Translations under genes and position numbers: made by a program
The notes under the pieces: model-generated
What the model was told of the DNA's origin: nothing
Database searches by the model: none
The model's input: the letters and a program-made list of their open reading frames with translations, nothing else
Source: Streptomyces roseochromogenus subsp. oscitans DS 12.976
Lineage (GTDB): Bacteria; Actinomycetota; Actinomycetes; Streptomycetales; Streptomycetaceae
Length of the DNA stretch: 47,662 nucleotides
Assembly (NCBI RefSeq): GCF_000497445.1
Contig: NZ_CM002285.1
Coordinates: forward strand, 4,522,033-4,569,694
Direction: 5' to 3'
Shown here: in pieces, positions 1 through 9,691 of the stretch
Layout of the letters: every line of letters begins with the position of its first letter
How positions within the stretch are numbered: the first letter of the stretch is position 1

Positions 1-2
1 TC

Positions 3-257
3 GCCGACCTGCCCGCCGACGTGCCCCACCCGGCTGCCGGCGCGGTCTACGACGCCCTCACCGGCACCCTGCGCACGGTCTCCTGGCTGCTGCTGGGCCT
101 CGGCCTCACGGTGGCCCTCACCACCTGGCTGACCCGGTATCTGCGCGTGGGCCGTCCCGCACGGCGCCGCCGCGCCGCCGTCCCGGCGCCGACCGCGACC
201 GCTGCTCCCGCTCGCCCTCCCACCCCGGCCGAGGAACCGACCCGAGCGCGGGTCTGA
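3..257 (+). CDS. Membrane protein, C-terminal end only
   Basis: The frame is open from the first bases of the window, so the start lies upstream. The visible part reads as about 84 residues: a short polar stretch, one strongly hydrophobic segment (about residues 25-45, starting WLLLGLGL) and then a cytoplasmic-looking tail rich in Arg, Ala and Pro ending at a TGA at 255-257. The tail is low complexity and gives no family. I read this as the last transmembrane helix and tail of an integral membrane protein of unknown function. A GTG at 21 could also serve as a start, but the frame stays coding before it. Confidence 0.6.
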   Translation, partial: ADLPADVPHPAAGAVYDALTGTLRTVSWLLLGLGLTVALTTWLTRYLRVGRPARRRRAAVPAPTATAAPARPPTPAEEPTRARV

Positions 258-363
258 CCGCGCCCGGCAGCCCGTGGTCTCCCCGCGCGCCGTCCCCAGC
301 CTGTGGACGCGGCGCCGGGTGGATCTCCACACCCTGTGGATGCCCCCACCCTGTGGACATCCA

Positions 364-531
364 CGCCGGACCAGGCCGACCTGTAGCAGCACGAACTCGG
401 CGGGCTCCGGGCCTTCGCGTCCGCCGCCCCCGCACCCCCGCCATCCTCGCCGGACCGGGCCGACCTATAGCAGCGCGAACTCGGCAGACCTCCAGCCCTT
501 CACAGCCGCCGACCCCCACACCCCCGCCATC
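364..531. repeat. Tandem 84-bp direct duplication inside a decayed gene
   Basis: Two imperfect copies lie head to tail, 364-447 and 448-531. Both start CGCCGGACC and share the GCCGACCT.TAGCAGC.CGAACTCGGC block and a CACCCCCGCCATCCTCG block. The period of 84 is a multiple of three. The copies differ at a number of positions, so the duplication is not recent. It sits in the endonuclease pseudogene. Confidence 0.7.
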
Positions 532-648
532 CTCGTCGGCGACGTCAACGCCACCCAGGACCACGCGGCCTTCCGCCGCATCCTCGACATCAGTCTGACC
601 GACACCGCCCGCCTCGCCGGACACGACCGCGCCCACCAGCGAGGATGA
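364..648 (+). pseudogene. Endonuclease/exonuclease/phosphatase-family remnant
   Basis: The last about 50 codons (from about 490 to the TGA at 646-648) read LQPFTAA, then VGDVNATQDHAAFRRILD and a tail. This is the typical GD(F/V)NA motif and following helix of EEP-fold nucleases and phosphatases. The catalytic N-terminal two thirds of such a protein (about 250-300 residues) are missing. The upstream part is interrupted by in-frame stops and by a tandem 84-bp duplication that repeats the stretch before the motif. I read it as a dead fragment of a former gene. No useful start codon is seen. Confidence 0.55.
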
Positions 649-695
649 GCGGGGGCGGACCGGAGTGAACGACGGCGAACAGCGATAATGACGGC

Positions 696-2639
696 ATGTC
701 GCGAGAGTTCCCCATCGGCCTCACCCCTCCCGACTGGCTGGTCCGGAACCTCCGCCCCGAGCAGGCCCCCGTCAACAAGGCGGCCGTGGCCCGCGCGGCC
801 GTCGCGATGGCCCTCCCCCTGGCGATCGGCCTCGCCGCCGGCTATCCGGCGTACGGCGCCCTCGCCTCCATGGGCGCCCTGTCCGGAGTCATCGGCGACA
901 CCGCCGACGCCTACCGCATGCGCATCCTCAACATCGCCGTACCGCAGCTCTTCGGCGCGATCGGCGTGACACTGGGCACGCTGGTGTACGGCCACGGCTG
1001 GTACGCGGTGGCCGCCGTCACCGGGGTGGCACTGCTGTCCGGCATGATCTCGACGATCGGCGCCGTGGCGTCGGTCTCGGGCCTGCTCCTGCTCCTGAAC
1101 TGCGTGGTGGGCGCGGGCCTCCCGCTCCCCCGGCCCTGGTGGCTGGCCCCGGCCCTGATGACGGGAGGCGGCCTCCAGGTCCTCCTCCTCGCTCTGCTGG
1201 CCTGGCCGCTGCGCTCGGGCGTGCCCGAACGCACGGCGGTGGCGGCCACCTACCGCACGGTCGCCGCGCTCCTCACCGTCTCCGGCACGGACCGCACCGA
1301 GGAGTACGAGGACGCCCGCCGCACGGTCACCCAGTCCCTCAACCAGTCCTACGACCTGATCCTGGCCCGGCGCGCCCGCCACCACGGCCGCAGCCGCGAA
1401 CTCACCCGTCTCCTGGCCCAGTTGAACGCCGTCACCCCGGTGGTGGAGGCGGCCCCCGCGGCCCATCTGGCGGGCCGCCCGCTGCCCCCGCAGATCCCGG
1501 AAGCGGTCCACCACCTGGCCCAGGCGGTCGAGACGGGCTACACGGGCCCGATAGCGCTGGACCTCCCTCTCCCCACGACGGAAACGGCACGCGCGGTGGA
1601 CCACGCCCTGCGCCACACGGCCGAGGTCGTCACGGCTCCCGAGGTCGACTCGCGAGGCATCGAAGACCGCCTGGGCCGCCCCGCAGCACTGGGCATCCGC
1701 ACGGCCCGAGCGGCCCACAACGTGACCCTGTCGGCCAACTCCTGGCGCTACGGCCTGCGCCTGGCGGTCTGCATCGGCATCGCCCAGGCCCTGGTCTCCC
1801 TGATCCCGGTCCCGCGCTCGTACTGGGTGGCCCTGACGATCACCTTCGTCCTGAAGCCCGACTTCGGCTCAGTCTTCTCCCGCGCCCTGCTGCGCGCCGT
1901 CGGCACGGTGGCGGGCCTGGTGATCGCGGCGGTGGTCCTGGCGGAGGTACCCCTGGGCTGGTGGGACGTCCCGGCGATGCTGATCCTGGCGCCGCTGATT
2001 CCGGCGCTGACTCCGAGGGGCTACGGCTACCAAACAGCGGCGATCACCCCGGTGATCCTCCTCCTGTCGGACATCCTGAACCACCAGGGCACGGCACTGC
2101 TGCTCCCGCGCCTGACGGACTCACTCCTGGGCTGCGCGATCGCGCTGACGGCCGGCTACCTCCTGTGGCCGGAGAGCTGGCGCACCCGGGTCGGCGACGG
2201 CCTGGCCGACGCGGTGGCGGACGCGGCGGCTTACGTGGAGACGGCGTTCGACCCGGCCACCAACCCGTCGGCCCGGGCCCGTATGCGCCGCCGCCTCTAC
2301 CGCGACCTCTCGGTCATCCGTACGGAGTTCCAGCGGGCCCTGACCGAACCACCGCCGACCGGGCGCCGCGCGGCTGCCTGGTGGCCGCTGGTCGTCGCGG
2401 TGGAACGCATCATCGACGCGACCACGGCGGCCCGCGTCCGTGTGAAACACGGGGCGCCGCCCCCGTCCCCGGCCGAGATCACCCAGGTGGTGCTGCAGCT
2501 CCGGGAGCTGTCGGAGGGCGTACGCGACGCCGAAACCCTGATCCCGGTCCGCACGGACCTCACCGGCCCCGCCGGTAGCGTCCTGGAACCTCTCCGCCAG
2601 GAGGTCGCCGCGGCCCGGTCGATCGCTTCCCCACACTGA
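696..2639 (+). CDS. FUSC family integral membrane protein
   Basis: The 647-residue product has the two-block layout of the fusaric acid resistance/aromatic acid exporter (FUSC, YccS-like) family: a first membrane block of about six helices (residues about 30-175), a cytoplasmic helical region with many charged residues (about 180-345), a second membrane block (about 350-490, with [16 protein letters not shown], a characteristic FUSC motif) and a cytoplasmic C-terminal helical tail. Such proteins are thought to export small aromatic or amphipathic acids, but the substrate here cannot be read from sequence. Start at ATG 696, shortly after the decayed endonuclease fragment. It stands alone, followed about 70 bases later by the VWA gene on the same strand. 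Confidence is high for the family and low for any substrate. Confidence 0.9.
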   Translation: MSREFPIGLTPPDWLVRNLRPEQAPVNKAAVARAAVAMALPLAIGLAAGYPAYGALASMGALSGVIGDTADAYRMRILNIAVPQLFGAIGVTLGTLVYGHGWYAVAAVTGVALLSGMISTIGAVASVSGLLLLLNCVVGAGLPLPRPWWLAPALMTGGGLQVLLLALLAWPLRSGVPERTAVAATYRTVAALLTVSGTDRTEEYEDARRTVTQSLNQSYDLILARRARHHGRSRELTRLLAQLNAVTPVVEAAPAAHLAGRPLPPQIPEAVHHLAQAVETGYTGPIALDLPLPTTETARAVDHALRHTAEVVTAPEVDSRGIEDRLGRPAALGIRTARAAHNVTLSANSWRYGLRLAVCIGIAQALVSLIPVPRSYWVALTITFVLKPDFGSVFSRALLRAVGTVAGLVIAAVVLAEVPLGWWDVPAMLILAPLIPALTPRGYGYQTAAITPVILLLSDILNHQGTALLLPRLTDSLLGCAIALTAGYLLWPESWRTRVGDGLADAVADAAAYVETAFDPATNPSARARMRRRLYRDLSVIRTEFQRALTEPPPTGRRAAAWWPLVVAVERIIDATTAARVRVKHGAPPPSPAEITQVVLQLRELSEGVRDAETLIPVRTDLTGPAGSVLEPLRQEVAAARSIASPH

Positions 2640-2712
2640 CCCCTTCGCTAACCTTACGTGTCCGTCCTGGCCAGGGATCAACGGGCATCAACTCACGCGA
2701 AGGGTTGCGCAC

Positions 2713-4524
2713 ATGGGCATTCTCACTCTCCTGCGGAACGCATTCGGCCGCTCACGCAAGTCACGCGCCGCCGAGGCAGAGGGTGCGGACCGCCTGCCGG
2801 CGCAGCCGACCACCCCGCAGCCGGCACCCACCACAGTCCCCGAACCCCGCCGCTCGTCCCCCGACGAACACGAACTGGTATCAGCGGCCTTCGACAACAT
2901 CCACGTCCCCCACCCCACAAACCCCGCAGACCCGACAACGGAGACGCCGAAGCCCGAAACTCCGGTCACAAGCCCCGAGGCCGAGCGCCCCACCCCGCAG
3001 CCCGCCGACGAGAAGCCGACCGAGCAGAAGCCAGAAGCACAGCCCACCGACGAGGCCCCGGCCGAGAAGAAGGCGCAGACGGAGGCGCAGGCCGGCGATG
3101 AGGCCCCGGCCGAGGAGAAGCCCGAGGAGAAGCCCGAGGCGCAAGCCGACGGCGAGAAGCCGGCCGAGGCCCAGGCGGAGACGGCCAAGCAGGAACCCGA
3201 AGCGCAGGCCGGCGATGAGGAACCGGTCAAGGAGAAGGCGCAGGCGCAGGCTGACGACGAGGACCCGGCCGAGGCCCAGGCTGACGGTGAGGACCGGTTC
3301 GAGGAGAAGGCGCAGGCGCAGGTCGGCGATGAGGAACCGACCGAGGAGAAGCCCCAGGCCGAGACGTCAGTCGCGGAGAAGGCCGAGGCTGAGCAGGCCG
3401 AGCCGGACGCCGGGGAGAAGACCGAGGACAACGCCGAGCTGAAGGCCGAGGAGAAGTCCGAGGCCGAGGATGTTGTGCCGGTCGCGGAGAGGGCTGAGGC
3501 CGAGCCGGAGGCTACGGCTCAGGTAGTCGTGAACGTGGTGTCGGCCGAGGCCGATGAGACGACCGCCCCGCAAGCCGCCGACGGCGAGGACACCCCACAG
3601 GGGCCACCCGCACCCGGCAACGACACTCGCACGGGCAGTCCGGGTAGGAACGCGAAGGCCGAAAGCGAAGCCGAGGACACGGTGTCGGCCACGGCCGAAG
3701 AGACGACCGCCCCGCAAGCCGCCGACGGCGAGGACACCCCACAGGCGCCACCCGCACCCGGCAACGACACTCGCACGGGTGGTGCGGGTGGGAACACGGA
3801 CGCCGAAGACGAAGCCGAGGCGAACCCGGCACCCAAGCCGGAGGCCCCCGCCCCCGCCGCGGCCACCCCCCTCACCAAGGTCAAGTCCCGCACCCCCTCC
3901 CTCACCACCGCCTACAAGGCCGCCACAGCCGCCCTCAAGAAGGCCGACCTCACCGGCACCCGAGCGAAGCTCTACCTCGTGCTGGACCGCTCCGCGAGCA
4001 TGCGCCCGTACTACAAGGACGGCTCCGCCCAGGCCCTCGCCGACCAGACCCTCGCCCTCGCCGCCCACCTGGACCCCGAGGCCACGGTCCACGTCGTCTT
4101 CTTCTCCACGGAGATCGACGGCACCACCGACCTCACCCTCACCCCGGACCACGAGACGAAGATCGACGACGTCCACGCCGCCCTCGGCCGCATGGGCCGC
4201 ACCAGCTACCACGCCGCCGTAGACGCCGTACTCACCCACCACGACAAGAACAGCGCCCCCGGCACCCCCGCCCTCGTCGTCTTCCAGACCGACGGCGCCC
4301 CGGACGCGAAGACCCCCGCGACCCAGTCCCTCACCGCGGCCGCGACCACGCACCCCGCCGTCTTCTTCTCCTTCGTCGCCTTCGGAGAGCACGACAACAA
4401 GGCCTTCGACTACCTCCGCAAACTGAAGACCGACAACACGGCCTTCTTCCACGCGGGCCCCACCCCCCGCGAGCTGACAGACACCGAGCTCTACGAGGGC
4501 GTACTGGCCGCTTGGCGGCCGTAA
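2713..4524 (+). CDS. VWA domain protein with long acidic low-complexity region
   Basis: The 603-residue protein has three parts. Residues 1-60 form a short basic N-terminus ([18 protein letters not shown]). Residues about 75-385 are almost entirely Glu, Ala, Pro, Lys and Gln with many PAEEK/EAQA-like repeats, presumably unstructured. Residues about 410-603 are a von Willebrand A fold with a MIDAS-like LDRSASM (DxSxS) motif, a conserved Thr in [12 protein letters not shown] and a later QTDGAPD. Its closest visual match is the VWA type found next to tellurium-resistance (TerD/TerF) proteins in actinomycetes. It probably binds divalent metal and mediates protein contacts; partner unknown. No signal peptide. 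ATG 2713 follows GCGAAGGG. The acidic region contains an 80-bp near-perfect duplication. Confidence 0.88.
   Translation: MGILTLLRNAFGRSRKSRAAEAEGADRLPAQPTTPQPAPTTVPEPRRSSPDEHELVSAAFDNIHVPHPTNPADPTTETPKPETPVTSPEAERPTPQPADEKPTEQKPEAQPTDEAPAEKKAQTEAQAGDEAPAEEKPEEKPEAQADGEKPAEAQAETAKQEPEAQAGDEEPVKEKAQAQADDEDPAEAQADGEDRFEEKAQAQVGDEEPTEEKPQAETSVAEKAEAEQAEPDAGEKTEDNAELKAEEKSEAEDVVPVAERAEAEPEATAQVVVNVVSAEADETTAPQAADGEDTPQGPPAPGNDTRTGSPGRNAKAESEAEDTVSATAEETTAPQAADGEDTPQAPPAPGNDTRTGGAGGNTDAEDEAEANPAPKPEAPAPAAATPLTKVKSRTPSLTTAYKAATAALKKADLTGTRAKLYLVLDRSASMRPYYKDGSAQALADQTLALAAHLDPEATVHVVFFSTEIDGTTDLTLTPDHETKIDDVHAALGRMGRTSYHAAVDAVLTHHDKNSAPGTPALVVFQTDGAPDAKTPATQSLTAAATTHPAVFFSFVAFGEHDNKAFDYLRKLKTDNTAFFHAGPTPRELTDTELYEGVLAAWRP
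3556..3779 (+). repeat. 80-bp near-identical direct repeats, 144-bp period, inside VWA gene
   Basis: Copies at about 3556-3635 and 3700-3779, both starting GAGACGACCGCCCCGCAAGC and differing by about one base. They code for the same [19 protein letters not shown] block plus a [11 protein letters not shown] block. The 144-bp period keeps the frame, so the copies change the linker length of the VWA protein by 48 residues. The near identity suggests a recent duplication. Confidence 0.85.
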
Positions 4525-4694
4525 CCGGTCGTAACCACCCGCCCCTCACCCCGCTCCCCACCCGGCACCCCACCGGGCCGCCCCCTTCCCACCCCGTTCC
4601 ACCCAGCAAAACGGGAAGCGGGCGGCCCACCCCGGTCGGCTACGATTTCAAGGTTCGAAACCGCAGAAAAAGCAGCGACCTGGGAGCAGCCACG

Positions 4695-6431
4695 ATGGCT
4701 CGACACCTCATCACCAGCGCCCTTCCGTACATCAACGGGATCAAGCACCTGGGCAACATGGTGGGGTCCATGCTCCCGGCGGACGTGTACTCCCGGTACC
4801 TGCGCCAGCGCGGCCACGACGTCCTCTACATCTGCGCGACGGACGAGCACGGCACCCCCGCCGAGCTGGCCGCGAAGGAGCAGGGTCTCCCGGTCGACGC
4901 GTTCTGCGCCCAGGCGCACGACGCCCAGAAGGCGGTCTACGACGGCTTCGCGCTCGCGTTCGACTACTTCGGCCGCAGCTCCTCCCCGCAGAACCGCGAG
5001 ATCACCCAGCACTTCGCCCGCAAGCTGAACGAGAACGGCTTCATCGAGGAGCGGGCGATCCGCCAGGTCTACTCGCCCACCGACGGCCGCTTCCTCCCCG
5101 ACCGCTACGTCGAGGGCACCTGCCCGCACTGCGGCTACGACAAGGCCCGCGGCGACCAGTGCGAGAACTGCACCCGCGTCCTGGACCCGACGGACCTGAT
5201 CAACCCGCGCTCGGCGATCTCGGGCTCCACGGACCTGGAGGTCCGCGAGACCAAGCACCTCTTCCTCCTCCAGTCCAAGCTGGAGAACGAGGTCCGCGAG
5301 TGGGTCGCCCGGCACGACAAGGACTGGCCGCAGCTGGCCTCCTCCATCGCCCACAAGTGGCTGACCGAGGGCCTGCACGACCGCGCGATCACCCGTGACC
5401 TGGACTGGGGCGTCCCGGTCCCGGCCGACACCTGGCCGGAGCTGGCCGCCGAAGGCAAGGTCTTCTACGTCTGGTTCGACGCCCCGATCGAGTACATCGG
5501 CGCGACGAAGGAATGGTCGGACGCCGCGCGAGACACAGACCCGGAGAAGCGGGACTGGAAGTCCTGGTGGTACGAGGCGGACTCGGGCGAGAACCCCGTC
5601 CGCTACACGGAGTTCATGGCGAAGGACAACGTCCCCTTCCACACGGTGATGTTCCCTGCCACCGAGCTCGGCGTCCGGGAGCCCTGGAAGAAGGTCGACT
5701 ACGTCAAGGCCTTCAACTGGCTGACGTACTACGGCGGGAAGTTCTCCACCTCGCAGAAGCGCGGTGTCTTCACCGACCAGGCCCTGGACATCCTCCCGGC
5801 GGACTACTGGCGCTACTTCCTCATCGCCAACGCCCCCGAATCGGACGACTCGTCCTTCACCTGGGAGCACTTCACGGCCACGGTCAACAAGGACCTCGCC
5901 GACACCCTCGGCAACTTCGTCAACCGCGTGCTGTCCTTCTCGAAGAAGCGCTTCGGCGACGAGGTCCCCGCGGGCGGCCTGCCCGGCGAGGCCGAGACCA
6001 AGCTCGGCGAGCAGATCGCCGGACTCCTCGCCGAGTACGAGGGCCACATGGAGGCGCTGCAGTTCCGCAAGGCCGCCGCGGCCCTGCGGGCCCTGTGGTC
6101 GGCCGGCAACTCCTACCTGGAGGAGAAGGCCCCTTGGCTGCAGATCAAGACCGACAAGGACGCCGCGGCCCTCACGCTGCGTACGGCGATGAACCTGATC
6201 CACCTGTACGCGGTGGTCTCCGAGCCGCTGATCCCGGCCACGGCGAAGGCGATGCGCGAGGCGTTCGCCCTGGCTGACGACACCGCCTCCTGGGTCACCA
6301 CGGACGAGGCGAAGGCCCTGACCGCGGTCCCCGCCGGCACCCCGTTCACGGTTCCGCCGGTGCTGTTCGCCAAGCTGACGGACGAGGACCTGGCGGCGTA
6401 CAAGGAGCGCTTCGGCGGCGAGGAGAGCTGA
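4695..6431 (+). CDS. metG: Methionyl-tRNA synthetase
   Basis: Charges tRNA-Met with methionine in the cytoplasm. The 578-residue protein opens [21 protein letters not shown], with the class I HIGH motif as HLGN. A zinc knuckle follows (CPHCGY...CENC, about residues 145-165). The KMSKS loop is FSTSQKRG (about 350). The anticodon-binding helical domain comes after residue about 390 ([18 protein letters not shown]). I chose ATG 4695, behind GGGAG at 4682-4686, rather than the upstream in-frame ATG at 4512, which would add a sequence without synthetase homology. A strong hairpin terminator follows the stop, so it looks monocistronic. The FSTSQ form is a normal variant of this motif. Confidence 0.97.
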   Translation: MARHLITSALPYINGIKHLGNMVGSMLPADVYSRYLRQRGHDVLYICATDEHGTPAELAAKEQGLPVDAFCAQAHDAQKAVYDGFALAFDYFGRSSSPQNREITQHFARKLNENGFIEERAIRQVYSPTDGRFLPDRYVEGTCPHCGYDKARGDQCENCTRVLDPTDLINPRSAISGSTDLEVRETKHLFLLQSKLENEVREWVARHDKDWPQLASSIAHKWLTEGLHDRAITRDLDWGVPVPADTWPELAAEGKVFYVWFDAPIEYIGATKEWSDAARDTDPEKRDWKSWWYEADSGENPVRYTEFMAKDNVPFHTVMFPATELGVREPWKKVDYVKAFNWLTYYGGKFSTSQKRGVFTDQALDILPADYWRYFLIANAPESDDSSFTWEHFTATVNKDLADTLGNFVNRVLSFSKKRFGDEVPAGGLPGEAETKLGEQIAGLLAEYEGHMEALQFRKAAAALRALWSAGNSYLEEKAPWLQIKTDKDAAALTLRTAMNLIHLYAVVSEPLIPATAKAMREAFALADDTASWVTTDEAKALTAVPAGTPFTVPPVLFAKLTDEDLAAYKERFGGEES

Positions 6432-6455
6432 TCGCGCAGCACTGATCCCTGATCC

Positions 6456-6495
6456 GTGAAGAGGCGCCGAGCCCCTGTGCTCGGCGCCTCTTCAC
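6456..6495 (+). terminator. Rho-independent-type hairpin after metG
   Basis: Perfect 16-bp inverted repeat, GTGAAGAGGCGCCGAG (6456-6471) and its complement (6480-6495), with an 8-base loop. It lies 25 bases after the metG stop and before the 3' end of the convergent DoxX gene, so it may terminate both. There is no long T tract, as is usual in Streptomyces. Confidence 0.85.
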
Positions 6496-6542
6496 GATCC
6501 GGTCGGCTTACTTCAGAACCCCGGCGTCCCGGACGCCCAGGC

Positions 6543-6890
6543 TCAGCCGGTGAACCCGAGGGCGAGCGCGCCGACCACAGGTGCGGCGTAGACGAGCGGG
6601 AACGGGATGTGCGAGTACCAGCGCGCCCGCGCCACGGTGACGGCGGCCCCGGCGAAGTAGACCACCAGCCCGGCCCCGGCCAGCATCCCGATCACCGGCA
6701 CGAACAGCCCGGCCACCAGCCCCACGGCCCCGGCGGCCTTGGCCACCCCCAGCAGGGTCCACCACCCCTGCGGCACCCGGTAGTCGGTCAGCGCCTTCAC
6801 GATCCACCGGGCCCGCATCAGCAACACGGCCCCGGAGAAACCGGACATCAGCGCGGCGAGCAGGGTGACGACGATCTGAGCGGTACGCAT
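6543..6890 (-). CDS. DoxX family small membrane protein
   Basis: The 115-residue protein starts MRTAQIVVTLLAALMSGFSG and holds four predicted membrane segments, with the basic loop and VAKAAGAVGLVAGLF stretch typical of DoxX/DoxD-like proteins. This is a widespread four-helix family whose biochemical role is mostly unknown; some members work in thiosulfate or quinone redox, which cannot be claimed here. The start at 6890 is supported by GGGAGCC shortly upstream; a longer frame from 6935 adds a polar stretch with no family support. It is convergent with metG across the hairpin and divergent from the nucleotidyltransferase gene about 95 bases away. Confidence 0.82.
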   Translation of the reverse strand: MRTAQIVVTLLAALMSGFSGAVLLMRARWIVKALTDYRVPQGWWTLLGVAKAAGAVGLVAGLFVPVIGMLAGAGLVVYFAGAAVTVARARWYSHIPFPLVYAAPVVGALALGFTG

Positions 6891-6985
6891 GAGAGGCTCC
6901 CATCGAGCATCGAGCGGGCGAAGAGCTACGGACACCCCTTTGAACCCCCAGCCCGCACCCGTGTGACAGGAACCCGGAAAAAATC

Positions 6986-7693
6986 TTGAACCTCCCCGAA
7001 CCTCACCGGCGGCTGCTGGCGGACGTCGTCGCGGCGGGCGGCACGTACGGTCTGGTCCTCGCCGGCGGCTATGCCCTTCAGGCGCACGGCCTGCTGCGGC
7101 GCCCGCACGCCAATCTCGACTTCGCCACGGAGAGCGCCGAACCGATGGACCGGATCGCCGGTGTCATCGGCGCGGCCCTGGAGGCGCGCGGCCGGGCGGT
7201 GCGGGCCGGGGCCGGCACCGCGCTCACCGCCCAGCTGACGGTCACCGACCCGCCGACCGGCGAGCCCTGCGCTCTCGCGCTGCACAAAGAGGCGTTCTGG
7301 CAGCCGCCGGAGCTGACCGAGTACGGGCCGGCGCTCTCCCTGGAGGACGCCGTCGGTACGAAGATCCGGGCGCTGTACGACCGGGGCGCGGCCGTCGATC
7401 TGATCGACGCGCGGGCCGCCGCCTCGCGATTCTCGTTTCCGCGGCTGGAGGAGCTGGGGCGGCGGCATGCCCACGACCCGTTCGATCTGCCCACGCTGCA
7501 GTCCCGGCTGACGGGGACGGACTTCTACGCCGACGTGGACTTCCTCCGCTACGGCTTGACCGAGGAGCAGGTCACCGCGGTGCGCGCCTGGGCCCAGCAA
7601 TGGTCCGACGACATCGCCGAGCGCCTGCTGGAAGACGGCGCGTCCCCCGACATCGAGGCGGACACGGAGTCCGGCCCCGACGCGGGGGACTGA
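6986..7693 (+). CDS. Nucleotidyltransferase, AbiEii/AbiGii-toxin-like
   Basis: 235 residues. The N-terminal part reads LVLAGGYALQAHGLLRRPHANLDFAT, matching the GG(x)ALxxxG...RxTxDLD pattern of AbiEii/MNT-type minimal nucleotidyltransferases, with HANLDF in place of the usual R.T.DlD. Later come ALSLEDAVGTKIRALYDRGAAVDLIDARA, the helical segment with the D-x-x-D-L found in the family, and an acidic C-terminal tail. Toxins of this family transfer nucleotides to tRNA 3' ends or other targets, but chromosomal orphans like this one have no proven role, and no antitoxin gene lies beside it. The start is TTG 6986, with AGGAA about 15 bases upstream; no ATG or GTG fits. It is convergent with aspS. 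Confidence 0.75.
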   Translation: MNLPEPHRRLLADVVAAGGTYGLVLAGGYALQAHGLLRRPHANLDFATESAEPMDRIAGVIGAALEARGRAVRAGAGTALTAQLTVTDPPTGEPCALALHKEAFWQPPELTEYGPALSLEDAVGTKIRALYDRGAAVDLIDARAAASRFSFPRLEELGRRHAHDPFDLPTLQSRLTGTDFYADVDFLRYGLTEEQVTAVRAWAQQWSDDIAERLLEDGASPDIEADTESGPDAGD

Positions 7694-7707
7694 CGAACAG
7701 GGCCGTA

Positions 7708-9471
7708 CTACTTCGGCTGCGGCTTCCTGATGTTCAGGTGCAGCTCGCGCAGGCGGGACTCCTCCAGCTCGGTCGGGGCGCCCATCATCAGGTCCTGGGC
7801 GTTGCCGTTGAGCGGGAAGGAGATGGTCTCGCGGATGTTGGGCTCGTCCGCGAGGAGCATGACGATACGGTCCACGCCCGGGGCGATGCCGCCGTGCGGC
7901 GGGGCGCCGAAGCGGAACGCGCGGAGCATGCCCGCGAACTTCTCCTCGACGGTCTCCCGGTCGTAGCCCGCGATCTCGAAGGCCTTGAGCATGATCTCCG
8001 GCTCGTGGTTCCGGATCGCGCCGGAGGACAGCTCGACGCCGTTGCAGACGATGTCGTACTGCCAGCCCAGGATGTCCAGGGGGTCCTGGGTCTGCAGGGC
8101 CTCCAGGCCGCCCTGCGGCATCGAGAAGGGGTTGTGGGAGAAGTCGATCGCGCCGGTCTCCTCGTCCTTCTCGTACATCGGGAAGTCGACGATCCAGCAG
8201 AAGCGGAAGACGTCCTCCTCGAAGTGCCCGGCGCGCTTGGCGGCTTCCACCCGCACCGCGCCCATGATCTTCGAGACCTCGTCGAAGTCGCCCGCGCCGA
8301 AGAAGACGGCGTGGCCGGAGGCCAGCGACAGCCGCTTGGTCAGCTCGGCGACGTTCTCCTCGGTGAGGAACTTCGCGATCGGGCCGGACAGCGCGCCGTC
8401 CTCGCCGACACGGACCCAGGCCAGGCCCCTCGCGCCCAGCGAGACCGCGTACTCGCCGAGCTGGTCGAAGAACTTGCGCGGCTGGTCCTGGACGGCCGGG
8501 ACGGCCAGCGCACGCACGTGCTTGCCGGCGAACGCCTTGAACTCCGAGCCGTCGAAGACATCGGTGATGTCCACCAGCTCCAGCTTGGCGCGCAGATCCG
8601 GCTTGTCGGAGCCGTACTTCAGCATCGCCTCGCGGAACGGGATCCGCGGGAAGGGGGAGGTGACGTGGCGGCCGTTGCCGAACTCCTCGAACAGCTCGGT
8701 CATCAGCTGCTCGATCGGCTGGAAGACGTCCTCCTGCTCGACGAAGCTCATCTCGACGTCAAGCTGGTAGAACTCGCCCGGCGAGCGGTCGGCGCGGGCG
8801 TCCTCGTCGCGGAAGCAGGGCGCGATCTGGAAGTAGCGGTCGAAGCCGGAGATCATCAGCAGCTGCTTGAACTGCTGCGGGGCCTGCGGCAGGGCGTAGA
8901 ACTTGCCCGGGTTCAGGCGGGAGGGGACGACGAAGTCACGGGCGCCCTCGGGGGAGGTCGCGGACAGGATCGGCGTCGCCATCTCGTTGAAGCCCAGCGC
9001 CGTCATCTTGTGCCGGATCGCGGAGATCACCGCCGTACGCAGCATGATGTTGCGGTGCATGCGCTCGCGGCGCAGGTCCAGGAAGCGGTACTCCAGGCGC
9101 CGCTCCTCGTTGACCCCGTCCTCGGCGTTGATGGTGAAGGGGAGCGGGGCGGCGGCGCCCAGCAGCTCGACCTCGGCCACCTCGACCTCGATCTCACCGG
9201 TCGGCAGATCGGGGTTCACGTTCTCTGTTCCACGTGAAACAACGCGGCCGTCGACGCGGACCGTGGACTCCTTGGAGATCGTGTCCAGGGCCTCGTACGC
9301 GGGCGTGCCGGGGCGGGCGACCAACTGCGTGATGCCGTAGTGATCGCGCAGATCGATGAAGAGGATGCCGCCCAGGTCGCGCCGATTGTGCAGCCAGCCG
9401 CTCAGCCGGACGTCGGTGCCGACGTCAGAGGCGCGGAGCTGGCCGCAGGTGTGGGACCTGTACCGATGCAT
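7708..9471 (-). CDS. aspS: Aspartyl-tRNA synthetase
   Basis: Attaches aspartate to tRNA-Asp (many actinobacterial enzymes also charge tRNA-Asn). The 587-residue product begins [20 protein letters not shown] with the OB-fold anticodon domain ([20 protein letters not shown]). The class II core follows: FLDLRRERM (motif 1 region), [16 protein letters not shown] and the motif 2 region [11 protein letters not shown], the bacterial GAD insertion (about 290-420), and motif 3 as [13 protein letters not shown] near the C-terminus. Length is normal for the bacterial form. The gene carries a parS-like site in its 5' third. Start ATG at 9471; the divergent SpoIIE-phosphatase gene begins 220 bases away. 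Confidence 0.97.
   Translation of the reverse strand: MHRYRSHTCGQLRASDVGTDVRLSGWLHNRRDLGGILFIDLRDHYGITQLVARPGTPAYEALDTISKESTVRVDGRVVSRGTENVNPDLPTGEIEVEVAEVELLGAAAPLPFTINAEDGVNEERRLEYRFLDLRRERMHRNIMLRTAVISAIRHKMTALGFNEMATPILSATSPEGARDFVVPSRLNPGKFYALPQAPQQFKQLLMISGFDRYFQIAPCFRDEDARADRSPGEFYQLDVEMSFVEQEDVFQPIEQLMTELFEEFGNGRHVTSPFPRIPFREAMLKYGSDKPDLRAKLELVDITDVFDGSEFKAFAGKHVRALAVPAVQDQPRKFFDQLGEYAVSLGARGLAWVRVGEDGALSGPIAKFLTEENVAELTKRLSLASGHAVFFGAGDFDEVSKIMGAVRVEAAKRAGHFEEDVFRFCWIVDFPMYEKDEETGAIDFSHNPFSMPQGGLEALQTQDPLDILGWQYDIVCNGVELSSGAIRNHEPEIMLKAFEIAGYDRETVEEKFAGMLRAFRFGAPPHGGIAPGVDRIVMLLADEPNIRETISFPLNGNAQDLMMGAPTELEESRLRELHLNIRKPQPK
9226..9241. promoter_or_regulatory. parS-like ParB binding site within aspS
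   Basis: TGTTCCACGTGAAACA differs at one position from the palindromic parS consensus TGTTTCACGTGAAACA. It lies inside the aspS coding sequence (codons for the VSRGTEN stretch). Streptomyces chromosomes carry a cluster of parS sites around oriC, so this fits an origin-proximal location and chromosomal ParB loading. Binding is inferred from the match alone. Confidence 0.75.
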
Positions 9472-9691
9472 CGTCGTTCATCGTCCTTTGCGCTTCGGGT
9501 CTGGCCGAGGTTGCTCTCCTCGGCGAGAACGGGCACGGGGCCCGGACCCATCAAGGGTACCGGGGACGCCAAGATCGGCTCCCCACCCTTTTTCCGCGCC
9601 TTCCCCTGGAGGATCCTCCGTATATCGGGGGGTACAGGATCCTCTGTTTCTACGGTGGCACCCTTCGGTCGGATCTTCATAAAGTGGGGCA

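Noticed and set aside
3556..3779. CRISPR-like repeat
   Set aside because: Only two long copies inside a coding frame; it is a coding duplication.
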